This document shows, piece after piece, positions 12,096 to 21,620 of a DNA stretch of 64,000 nucleotides. Numbering within the stretch: the stretch's first letter is position 1; every line of letters begins with the position of its first letter. The DNA comes from Scolanthus callimorphus (Eukaryota > Cnidaria > Anthozoa > Actiniaria > Edwardsiidae), in contig CM066913.1 in assembly GCA_033964015.1 (NCBI GenBank), positions 26,252,790 through 26,316,789 of the forward strand, given 5' to 3'. Both the position numbers and the translations under genes were made by a program. The notes beneath the pieces were generated by a model. The model was given only the letters and a program-made list of their open reading frames with translations, was not told the origin of the DNA and searched no databases.

Positions 12096-14225
12096 TTAAT
12101 CAAACAATTTTAAAACCTCACCACAAAACTTGAGGCTGAGTTTCATGATTGACTCATCTTGCATACTTAAGATGTATTGAAATAAATGTTTATCATCAAA
12201 TTTACGAAAAGAACTATTCACTAATCGCAAGGCCGTTAGCAAGCTGTCGCGCACTTTCTTAGAGTGACAACAAGACATCAGTGCATGAAACTCATCCCTG
12301 ATTTGACCCGAATCACATAAGGTACATAAACGTTCATTCAGGGGCAAGCCACTGTACCGACCAGATTCAATGGGCAGCTTGTGAGCAGAGACCCTGAGTT
12401 TAGTCACAGCTTGTCGATGTTTAACATTTGCTTCGTCAAGGTAGGTTTCATACTTGAAATTGCACTTGACTGTGCTGTAAGTTCTTAACTTACCACTTTG
12501 ACACTGAATCTGGTCTGTCCAGTAACTACTGAAAAGTTTAAATAATTTTCCCTTTAAGCATTTACCGAAGACAGGTAATTGTTTACTCGGTACACTGAAA
12601 TCACTTAATAAATTACAATCACACATTTTCAATAGATTGTTTACAAAAATCACAGGCTGTCGATTATTAACAATGCATTCTCTTGCAGCACAACCAACAA
12701 GAGAATATTGAAAAATAGGATCCTTAATTCGGAGCCAGAACTTCGTCACCAGGGTCGAGATTTGAACAATCAGTGGAGCCTTTCCCAGTTCCCAATAAAC
12801 TGCTAAATTAGTAGCTTTGGAGTTAACTCCAAGAATCCGCTTGAAAAACTTCAGTTGTAATCTCTCTACTTTGTTAACAATATTGAAAAACTTCTTTTTA
12901 AATACATCAAAATTCGGAATCCTGCCTAGGAGATATGGGCCCCAAATCTCACAACCGTACAGGAGTATTGGGACAACCAGGGAGTGAAATAACTTGAGCA
13001 GGACCTTAATAGGGACATTCTCAATATTAGATACGTGCTTGAGAAGCGCGTGATGGGCGCGCAGGGCCTTGTTATATAGCCTGTTAAGAGCGATCTTAAA
13101 GGTTCCCGAACAATGAAAAGTTAAACCTAAATACACATACTCATCTACACACTCTAAAAGGTCATCACCAAGGAACCAAAACCTATCCGCACAGGAACGC
13201 CTCTGAGTTGGTGTCCCAAAAACAAGCACTTTTGACTTTTTCATGTTCACCCTAAGCCTCCATTTACTTGAGTAACCGTGTAACTTCCTAAGGCAATTCT
13301 GTAGACCAGAAGCTGATTCAGACAGAAGAACCAGATCATCCGCATAAAGAAGACAACTCAGCTGAGTATCCCCAAGCTTTACTGGGTCACACGCAGTAGA
13401 GAAAAGATCAGGAATATCATTAATGAACATATTAAACAGCGTAGGACTCAAATTACATCCTTGTTTCACCCCAACAAAGGACCGAAAAAAAGGGGTGATC
13501 CCAGACCCCAACTTTACGGCCGATTCCAAATTAGCATACATGCTTAAAAGAAGACCCACGAAATTCCTACTGCACCCAGATTGGATGAGTTTATAAAATA
13601 AACCCTCTCTCCACACACTATCGTAGGCTTTTCGAAAATCTACAAAACACGCATACAGAGGTTTACGTCTTGACGCAATCAGCGTTTTCAACACCAGTAA
13701 ATGATCGGTGGTACGGAAACCGCTCCTAAAGCCAATCTGATATTTATTCCAAATCTCGTTCTCCTCAAGAAAAGTATTGAGGCGCGAATTTAGAATAAGT
13801 GTGAAAAATTTCCCTAAACAACTGCTAATGCAAATGCCCCTGTAATTCCCAGGGTCAGCTTTGTCACCTGACTTATGGATTGGTACAATTAACCCCTTAG
13901 ACCAACTACGTGGAAATACACCCTGAGACAACACCAAGTTAAACAGATCTACAAAGGATCTGCCCGTGACCTGGACGGCTGTTTTTATCAACTCATTAGA
14001 CAAAGAATCACTCGCACTAGCCTTCTTAGACTTCAACTTTCGTGCCATATCTTGTACTTCCTTTAATGATATAGGAACATCAAGAGTCGGAACCTTCTGG
14101 GCAGCCCATACCCGATAATTTTTCACAACATGTGCTTCGGCGCTGGAATCCTCCGAAACAAATTTGGGGGCTGCATTGAGCTCTTTGAAGTAGTTGAACC
14201 AACCATCGGAAGGTATTCCGCCCAA
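12096..14225 (-). pseudogene. 5'-truncated non-LTR retrotransposon reverse transcriptase
   Basis: An open frame of about 709 residues encodes the C-terminal two thirds of a LINE ORF2-type protein that copies RNA into DNA at a nicked target. Visible RT blocks in order: VPIHKSGDKADPGNYRGI, the FVDFRKAYDSV region, GVKQGCNLSPTLFN, and the catalytic LLYADDLVLL box. After the RT comes a long thumb/connection region and a C-terminal Cys-rich knuckle (CTLCDSG...HALMSCC). No endonuclease domain is present. The frame stays open upstream (to about 14280) without a credible Met, ending at the junction with the plus-strand LINE, so this is a 5'-truncated copy. The RT frame itself has no stop or shift, which suggests a fairly recent insertion. 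The clade (jockey/CR1/RTE-X side) is uncertain. Confidence 0.85.
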
Positions 14226-14254
14226 TTCCCCAACAGAATTACCAGGCGATTTAA

Positions 14255-14750
14255 GTGAATTTAAATATAAATATAAATGACTTAGCTCCTCCTTATCTAA
14301 AAGATCTTTTGTTGGTCTACAAACCAGCCAGAAATTTACGCTCCTCCTATGATGCAGTCAAACTAAACTTACCCTCTTTTAATCTGAAATCTTATGGATA
14401 CAAGGTATTTTCTACAAACGCACCCAGGCTCTGGAATGAGCTCCCATCGAGTGTAAGGGGTGCAGGGAGCATTACAGAATTTAAATCTAAGCTGAAAACT
14501 CATCTTTTTAGGCTCCATTTTAATTAGAATTATCTTAGTTTTTTATGATTTTTACTTATTTTTACCCTGTTTTTACCTTATATTATTTTACAGTTCATGT
14601 AATTGCCATTTCTCTTTTTTATTTTATTAACGTGTTACGATTTTACTCATTTTTATTTTTTATTTTATTTATGTCATTCTAGTTGTAAAGCGCTTAGAAC
14701 GGTCGTAAAAGCGCTATATAAATGTATATTATTATTATATTATTATTAGT
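14255..14750 (+). pseudogene. CR1/L2-like LINE 3' end (RT C-terminus plus tail)
   Basis: The open frame to 14527 carries the conserved C-terminus of CR1-type ORF2 proteins (NAPRLWNELPSSVR, then FKSKLKTHLFRLHF). It is followed by a typical 3' UTR with TTGTAAAGCGCTTAGAACGG...GCGCTATATAAATG and a (TATTAT)n tail ending near 14750. It is 5'-truncated, as is usual for target-primed reverse transcription. A second, diverged copy of this type is at 21017-21620. Confidence 0.85.
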
Positions 14751-14762
14751 ATAATAATCGAG

Positions 14763-15189
14763 TATAACATTCAAGCAGGAAACTCACGGGTTTGCTTATG
14801 TGTAATTGATTCATGTTTTCAAGCAAGAAATTTGTATATGTAATCGCTTTCGACTGGTTTTACTACAGTCATCTGAAATCTGCTCATCTTTGGCATCCAT
14901 TGCATTACTAGTGACTAGTGAAGCTTTCCGCCCCGCAAAGAGTCATCAAGTGGTTTTCAAGCTGTGTGGCGATATCCAAACGATGCTTTCAAACCAACAT
15001 TTTGCCCATATCTGATCGAGGGTTTATTATCGGCAATTTATAGTCAATCCGGTATTGATATTAAATACGAAACTTCCTTTAGAAGGAAACGCATTAATAG
15101 AAGGAAGATCAAAATGTGACTAGGACTATTCGGATAACTTGTGCTGCGAAAATCACGTAAATCTCCATTTTATTAACTGTAGCCCGTGT
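14763..15189 (-). repeat. Foldback family A right arm (resumed)
   Basis: It continues the arm interrupted at 11997 and is the reverse complement of 6001-6500. The outer end reads GTAGCCCGTGTTTGTCCCG into the tandem array. A small ORF at 14806-15015 is not coding. Confidence 0.7.
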
Positions 15190-15590
15190 TTGTCCCGTTT
15201 TGTTATGTAACAATCCGGCTTTTTACAAAATATATATCGTGTAGCAAACCGGGATTGTGATGTAAAAAGACGGGCTCAATACAATATATATCGTGTAACA
15301 AACCGGGATTGTTATGTAAAAAGACGGGCACAATATATATCTTGTAAAAAGCCGGGATTGTTATTTAAAAAGACGGTCGCAATATATATCTTGAAAAAAA
15401 GACGGGATTGTTATGTAAAAAGACGGGCACAATATATATATTGTAAAAAGCCGGGATTGTTATTTAAAAAGACGGTCGCAATATATATCTTGTAAAAAGA
15501 CGGGATTGTTATGTAAAACACGGGCACAATATATATCTTGTAAAAAGCCGAGATTGTTATTTAAAAACACAGTCACAATATAATCCAGTA
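15190..15590. repeat. Tandem array, seven ~49 bp units with alternating variants
   Basis: The phase marker GGGATTGT (GAGATTGT in the last unit) falls at 15251, 15305, 15354, 15404, 15453, 15502 and 15550, a period of 48-54 bp. Each unit contains TTTAAAAAGACGG or a variant, then CAATATATATCTTG. Neighbouring units alternate between a GCCGGGATTGTTATTT/GACGGTCGC type and a GACGGGATTGTTATGT/GACGGGCAC type, giving a dimeric higher-order repeat of about 98 bp. Confidence 0.85.
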
Positions 15591-15596
15591 AAGATC

Positions 15597-16410
15597 AATC
15601 GAACCTAATCGAACACCAATCGTTCGATTGGTTTTGATTGGGTTCGGTAATCGAATATAATCGAACAAAACTTTTTGGTGAGTATGATTACCGAACTCAA
15701 TCGAACATAATTCAAAATGATTGGTTTGATTAAGTTCGATTTTGTTCGGAAATTTTGCATGACTTTAGAAATTGGGTAAGACTCATCAGTGACACGCAAT
15801 GGGGTAATACACAACAAATAGACGGCCATGAACAGTTAACATAACTATTAGCTTTATTCAAATTTCATTTTCAGCTGGGACACTTGCCTTCTAAATAACA
15901 ACAAAACCTGAAAAAACTCAGTATAATGGGTATAATAATAAACCGGGAACAAATTCGCTATTCTGCAAAACCCATGGAAACGTATTCACTTTTATATATG
16001 TTTCTGTTAATGTGTTCGTGACTCAAGTCTTTTGATAGATAACATTCTTTCAGGACACCGAAACACACTATTCATTGCACATTATACAAATGCCATTGAG
16101 TTCAGATAATTCAAGCTTCCTTTATAAAAAACACTATTGGTTTAACGTCTCATTAACACCTGCAGTTCATGTGCGGTGCAGTTCCCAGTATGCGCCAGGC
16201 GAGCCGGAACTGGGGTGCCGATTTAGAAAAATGCATGTGTTTCATTTGAAGTTCAATTGGGTTTGATAAAGCACATTGTTCGGTAATCGAATTCGATTAT
16301 GTTCGATTAAATTTTTTTTGGGTGAGTTTACCGAACTCAATCAAAATCAATCGAACGATTGGTGTTCGATTAAGTTCGATTACCGATTATTAGTTCGATT
16401 ATTAGTTATG
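15597..16410. mobile_element. Second ATCGAAC/GTTCGAT-armed element
   Basis: The left arm (15597-15760) and right arm (16270-16410) are rich in ATCGAAC and GTTCGAT and are mutual reverse complements in blocks such as ATCGAACACCAATCGTTCGAT and CGATTGGTGTTCGAT. The core of about 500 bp has no recognisable gene. The right arm ends in TTATGCCGAGAA, echoing the CCCGGCGTAAT end at 4430. Confidence 0.6.
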
Positions 16411-16429
16411 CCGAGAATACTGGAGTGAT

Positions 16430-17640
16430 GTATTGTGGATTATCCCACAAAATATAGCTAAATTTAGAGCTTACCAAAAATATAAGTACATTTAGACCCC
16501 GTCCACACTACACCGTTTTCAAAAGAAAACGGATACTTTTTGCTCCGGATACGGCTATCGTCCACACTACAACGCCGAAAACGATCACCTAAAACGGCGA
16601 AAGCAATACGAAAACGATAAGTGTGGACGCAAATCTTTTTGAAAACGGAGCAAAAATTATCCGTTTTCGTTTGAAAAGGGTGTAGTGTGGACGGGGTCTT
16701 AGAGCTCACCACTGGTCCTGATAGCAAAACTATCAGTGTCTTTGACGTACTTTACAACAAGCCCATAACAGCAATGCAAGCCGTGTCAGTGAGCATTCAG
16801 TGAGAAGTGGTAAAAACAAACTTAAAATAAATTATGTTGTCGTTTTTGACAAAGCAGGTTCAGGGAAAAGCCCTTACCAGTGAATCAAATTGTCTTCGGG
16901 AATGGGAGACGAAACCCTTGACTGTAGTAAGATCACTCGAGCAAAAGTCAATGCGCAGTATAACATTGAAGCAGGAAACTCACACCCGTGAATTTATAGG
17001 AAACTTGTGAATGACATTTGGACATCAGATAATTGTTCTATTTCGCCAAGCGATGCGAGATACTTAATAGAGCCAGGTTTGCGTATGAGTAATTGATTCA
17101 TGTATTCAAGCAAGAAATTTGTGTAATCGCTTTGCGATTGGTTTTACTAGTCCTCTGAAATCTGCTCATCTTTGGCATCCATTGCATTACTTATATTAGT
17201 TAGTTAGCTTCATCAAGTTGTTTTTCTAGCTTTGGCGATATCCAAACGGTGCTTTGAACCGTGAGGGAATTTCAAACCAACATCTCGCCCATCTGTGTGC
17301 AAGTACTCTATTGGGGTTGATTATCGGTAATTTATTGAAAAATGCGAAACTACCTTTAGAAGGAAGTGCATTAATAAAGATCAAAATGTGGCTAGTACTA
17401 TAAATTTGTGCTGAAAATCAGGTAAATCTCCCGTTTATTTCCTTTAGCCCATGTTAGTCCCGTTTTGTTATGTAACAATCCCGGCTTTTTACAAAATATA
17501 TATCGTGTAACAAACCGGTCGCAAAAAATTAATATACATCGGGTGTAAAAAGCCTGGATTGTTACATGTACAGGCTTTTCATTGTGACACGAGCCAGGCT
17601 TTTGATTGTGACACGATTTATACAGCACATTATCATTATT
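16430..17640 (-). repeat. Foldback family A right arm with array tip
   Basis: It starts at the family A centre (GATTATCCCACAAAATATAGC). It runs outwards through TTTGACAAAGCAGGTTCAGGG and the ACTAGTCCTCTGAAATCTGC region to the array motif near 17470-17600. It is interrupted by the MITE at 16495-16698. Confidence 0.7.
16495..16698. mobile_element. 204 bp PIF/Harbinger-like MITE with TTA target duplication
   Basis: The termini are GACCCCGTCCACACTACACC and its reverse complement. Further inverted blocks inside (CGTTTTCAAAAGAAAACGG, AACGGCG) make the element largely palindromic. It is flanked by TTA at 16492-16494 and 16699-16701. The paralogous foldback arm at 8063-8085 shows the unoccupied site, with one TTA in ACATTTAGAGCTTACC. 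A 3 bp TWA duplication is typical of PIF/Harbinger and ISL2EU elements. No transposase is present. Confidence 0.85.
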
Positions 17641-18608
17641 ACAAGAAAACAGCCCGTCACTTCGTGACGCTGGAAGACCCAACCTAAGTTCCCCCTTCCA
17701 TAAACTGCTGATTTACATTACTAAGGGAGGGGGGGTGGCAATTCCCAAAAAAAAATTTCGCGCAAGGCCAATCCTTCCAAAAAAAAAATCTTGCAGAGAT
17801 TCAAGCTAGGAAATAAAAATCCTACAAAGACATGGCTTGGGTTCTCATTAAAAAGATGTCTTAAGTAGTTATTCCAGCAACTTCTCTTTTGCATTTTTCT
17901 ACTTCACTTAATAAAAATTTCGGCGCGCTTCGCGCGCATTAAAAATACCACCAAATATATAGTTGGTGAGAACTCACTCACCGAAGACACTGCCCTCGCG
18001 CCGTTTACAAGAACAACTGGTATCTTGCCGAGGAAAAACAAACTCTCCCAAAAAATGCCCTGTAGTGATAGGCCTGGCAGGCAGTGCAGTCACTATGTTC
18101 GAAAGAATCACACTTAGGTAAGCGTGAGTTCAAAGTTACAAGTATAGACGTTACAAGTATATGTGGACCGCTTCACACAAATGAATAATAATAATTTCGT
18201 AATTTGTGGCATCAATAATAAAACCTACAGGCACTGTTTACTATACACAAAAAACGGAACGTTTGTCTACCCTTTCTCTGAGGCTTGATGAAATGCGTTT
18301 ATAAAAATTCGAGCGCGCTTCGCGCGCAACGGAAGAAAAAGACCTCTACCATGTCAAATAGGGGCCGGGGGATGGCGAAAACCTTTAACAGCTTCATTCT
18401 TTTTTAACGGCAACCAATAAAAATATATCATAAGAAAATTTGTTGTATCTATACATACAGCACAAGATTTTCTTAATCTATTTCTGAACCAATATAGTCT
18501 ATAGTATAAGAAAATTTTGTTGATTTGTTGATGCGGATTTGGACGGCCTGTGGGAAAGGAACGCCACGGGAACAGGTAGTGCTCGATGCGCAAGATACCC
18601 CTCGTGGG
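17641..18608. other. No gene; fragments of dispersed repeats
   Basis: It contains GGCGCGCTTCGCGCGCATT (about 17920) and GAGCGCGCTTCGCGCGCAA (about 18310). Around 17960-18180 is a segment whose counterpart lies at about 55700-55960 (shared AGGTAAGCGTGAGTTC...AGTTACAAG). No conserved ORF was seen. Confidence 0.5.
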
Positions 18609-18774
18609 TTTATCCTTTTCCACTTTTTTTGTGTGTGTGTCTGCGAAAAAAAAATTCGTACATGGCCTTCGAGTCCGAAAAAAAATTCCAGCACAACCTG
18701 ATCCCCGAAAAAAAAATTCATACGCAAAAATATTGCCACCCCCCCTCCCCCAATTTCTAATGGTCCACCCCTAA
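18609..18774. repeat. 166 bp repeat with spaced A-tracts, copy 1
   Basis: It is nearly identical to 20852-21016. From TTTATCCTTTTCCAC to CACCCCTAA, it holds three A8-A9 runs, each followed by ATTC, at roughly 40 bp spacing. The small ORFs over it on both strands are therefore duplicated noise. Confidence 0.85.
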
Positions 18775-19078
18775 TGACCTCCCTTTTTGTGTGTTTGTTT
18801 TGCACTGGTCTCCCTGATTTTGGTGGAGAAAATGACGCACGTGTGTGTGTCTTGGTGAGTCAGTCTGGTTCTCAAATCTGTCTAAGAACCCGCTAAAATT
18901 GAAAACGCAGCCTATTACAGAAAAACATTTGACTTCGGAATTGTTTGTATAATGCTTATCAGTAAGGCACGAGAGAAGAAACAGGTAAAGTTAAATTGTT
19001 CTAAGAAATTTCTTAGTTTATCATAGGAATATTTAGAGAATATCATTAGCGCGCGCTCTATAGGCAGTGCCAGGTGTA

Positions 19079-19775
19079 AGTTTGTTCAAACTTGAATGAA
19101 ATTTTTCTCAGCCCAAATCTTTCTCGAATTAGAATTATCCCTACACACAAATGTATTAAGTAATCTGTAATACAACCATTTAGGTTTGAATGTCTATGGT
19201 GCTATCGGCTAAGGGAACTGTGTTCTTTTTTAGTTTATGTGGGATATTTCAACATGGCCACGTGGCGGCTTTGTCCCTCGCTGAAAAAAATCGCTTGAAT
19301 TAGAACTTAGCCAAAGGTGAATCTTTTTCAACAAAAACACGCCCACTGGAGAGATTTCCTCCTTCTCTTCTGGTTTGTGTCCTTCGTTTTGCGATACAGC
19401 GTCAGGATTTATACTTAGAACATATTATTCATGGCTTTGTGGCATTTTGCCTTAGCGTGCTTCCAGAAAGCAAGGCGGTGTACGGCGGTGTACGTTTGTT
19501 CAAACTTGAATGAAAATTTTTCTCAGCTTAAAGCTTTCGAATAATAATTATCCCTGCACATTCCTGCAAGTAATCTGTGACAGAACCATTTAGGTTTAGA
19601 TGACTATGGTGATTTCGGCTGTGCGAACTGAGTTCTTTTTTAGTTTCTGTGGGAGATTTCAAAATGGCGGCGATGGCAGCCCAGGGTGAATCTTTTCCAA
19701 CCAAAACACGCCCACTGTGGAGATATCCACTTTCTCTTCAGGTTTGTAAACTTCGTTTGGCGACACAGCTTCAGG
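19079..19775. repeat. Direct duplication, about 417 bp period
   Basis: Two copies start TTTGTTCAAACTTGAATGAAA at about 19080 and 19497. They share ACCATTTAGGTTT, CTTTTTTAGTTT and AACACGCCCACTG blocks and diverge by substitutions and small indels. No ORF is conserved between the copies. Confidence 0.7.
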
Positions 19776-19859
19776 GCCAAGCGGAGTGAGTGCGGACGAT
19801 TTAGCCAATCAGAAACGTTTGCGCAGACAACCCGATTATAATAGTATAGATTATAATTA

Positions 19860-20065
19860 TTATTAAAGCTTCAACAACAACAAGCAACAACTATATTTCG
19901 CATTTCCAAAAGTTACATTATGTACATGTGCTGTGTAAATCGTGTCACAATCAAAAGCCTGGCTTGTTATGTAACAATCCAGGCTTTTTATACCCGATAT
20001 ATATTTATATTTTGTGACCGGTTTGTTACACGATATATATATTTTGTAAAAAGCCGGTAATAACA
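19860..20065. repeat. Family A array motif fragment
   Basis: Contains GCCTGGCTTGTTATGTAACAATCC, GATATATATTT and TTTTGTAAAAAGCCGG units. It lies directly next to the 3' end of the Penelope-like copy. Confidence 0.6.
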
Positions 20066-20069
20066 AATA

Positions 20070-20851
20070 CTAATAGACAATGTAATTTTTGAGACGCCTA
20101 TATTTCGGCTCCATACAAGAGCCTTCTTCGCGCGTTTTCTTACTATGCGAATGGAAAAAGTCATCACTATTCAGTCCCTCCGGGTGGAGGGTTCTGAGCC
20201 TGTAGGCCCAGTAACCTTCTCTCTTTCTCAGGTCCTTCTCGTTCGCTGCCCTATCAATAATTTGAACTTTAATGTCCTGCTCCCCATGGTGGCCTGGACC
20301 ATTGAAATGTTTGTAAATAATGTCATCCCTCAACCTCTCATCGGTACTACGATCCGTATGTTTCCTAACACGGCTTCGATTATTGTTAAATCTCACTCTG
20401 AACTTGGTAGTGCATGATCCCACATACTGTTCCCCACATATTCTACACGTTATCAAATACACAACGTTGCTAGAATTACAACCAAGCTGATGGTTAATAG
20501 TATAGTTCTGTCCCGTGCTATGACTCACAAATCCATCTCCCTCTGGTACGAAGGTGCATACCACACATTTCCTTGAACCGCAATTCACATTTCCCCTTTG
20601 TCCCGGTCATTTCTCTCCACTTAAGCCCGCACCAGGTAGTCTTTCAGCGATTTCGGTTTACGAAAGGCTAACATCGGTACCTCCTTTACGGCTTTCGCAC
20701 AACGGTCAGATGACTCCAATACCGGCTGCAAACTGCGTAGAAAACCGGGCAAATCGGGCAATGTCGGATGAAATGTCGTGACAAAAGGGATACGATGATT
20801 TTTTCTCATCTCCTTAGGTCTCAGCAACTCGACTCTAGACATTGTCCGTGC
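20070..20851 (-). pseudogene. Penelope-like element, truncated copy 1 (GIY-YIG endonuclease)
   Basis: The minus-strand frame at 20070-20588 encodes a C-terminal GIY-YIG nuclease domain of the Penelope-like retroelement type. It opens with a Cys-rich patch (NCGSRKCVVCTF). Then come the GIY-YIG-like strands NVVYLITCRICGEQYVGSC, the FRVRFNNNRSRVRKH arm, and a C-terminal HFNGPGHHGEQD block. The linker before it (MSRVELLRPKEMR..., 20621-20850) is in a different frame, so at least one frameshift separates linker and nuclease. The reverse transcriptase is missing: homology stops at 20851, where the 165 bp repeat begins, consistent with 5' truncation. Similarity to copy 2 (26265-26950) is very high over the shared part. 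Confidence 0.85.
20092..20135 (-). other. Hammerhead-like hairpin at the Penelope 3' end (degenerate)
   Basis: On the minus strand GCGAAGAA is followed by GGCTC-TTGTATG-GAGCC and then GAAA. This is the order of a hammerhead core (CUGANGA, helix II, GAAA). The first core box reads GCGAAGA instead of CUGANGA, so the core is not consensus. Hammerhead motifs are known from Penelope-like elements. Here the stretch also lies within the C-terminal codons of the ORF. Confidence 0.3.
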
Positions 20852-21016
20852 TTTATCCTTTTCCACTTTTTTTGTGTGTGTGTCTGCGAAAAAGAAATTC
20901 GTACATGGCCTTCGAGTCCGAAAAAAAATTCCAGCACAACCTGATCCCCGAAAAAAAAATTCATACGCAAAAATATTGCCACCCCCCTCCTCCAATTTCT
21001 AATGGTCCACCCCTAA
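20852..21016. repeat. 166 bp A-tract repeat, copy 2
   Basis: Nearly identical to 18609-18774. The Penelope fragment abuts its left edge and a LINE 3' end abuts its right edge. Confidence 0.85.
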
Positions 21017-21620
21017 GTAACTAAAACGAAGAGGTTAACGAAACAAATTTACAGTTCAAATATTAAAACGATCTAAAACATCATAAAAAAAGATATAATA
21101 ATAAAATAACTTAAAAATGACTAACCTAAAATAAAAATATCTAATAAAAATGATTAATAAAAACTAAAAACTAAAATTAATCATATACCTGTTTAAAAAG
21201 GTGTGTTTTTAGGTTATTCTTAAAAACAGACAATGTGCTGCTCTGGCGAATATTGTCTGGAAGATCGTTCCAGAGTTTAGGTGCAGCACATGAGAACGCT
21301 CTGTGTCCATAGGTGATAAGTTTTGATCGAGGTTGCTTCAACAAATTTTTGGAAGCAGACCTCAAACTCCTGGTAGGTATATATGGCTGTAGCATATTGG
21401 TAATATAACTGGGTGCTAAGCCATTCAGCGCCTTGTAAGTTAATAGGAGGAGTTTGAAATTAATGCGCTGGGACACAGGAAGCCAGTGAAGCTGCTTCAA
21501 CACAGGGGTAATATGGTCGTACTTTTTAGTACGAGTGAGTAGACGCGCCGCAGCATTTTGGACATTTTGAAGTCGATCAATTTGGAATTTAAAGGTTGTC
21601 TTGTGCAAAGTTAAAATTCA
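21017..21620 (-). pseudogene. CR1-like LINE 3' fragment
   Basis: The minus-strand frame 21177-21608 (143 residues) is the C-terminus of a CR1-type reverse transcriptase protein. It includes LQNVQNAAARLLTRTKKYDH, LHWLPVSQRINFKLLLLTYK, CAAPKLWNDLPDNIR and FKNNLKTHLFKQVYD. An AT-rich 3' UTR occupies 21017-21176. The catalytic RT blocks are absent (5' truncation). It is a different copy from the plus-strand fragment at 14255-14750. Confidence 0.85.

Larger units (their letters stand above)
11998..14762. mobile_element. Composite LINE insertion inside a foldback arm
   Basis: Two LINE fragments lie head to head: a minus-strand reverse transcriptase body (12096-14225, 3' tail near 12000-12095 with repeated ATTATCCGAA) and a plus-strand CR1-like 3' end (about 14255-14750). 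The paralogous arm at 6505-6545 supplies the empty site. Confidence 0.7.

Noticed and set aside
6640..15590. CRISPR-like or bacterial tandem repeat system
   Set aside because: Units are contiguous without unique spacers, and the context is animal transposon DNA.
20145..20417. Plus-strand 90-codon ORF
   Set aside because: Antisense of the GIY-YIG frame.
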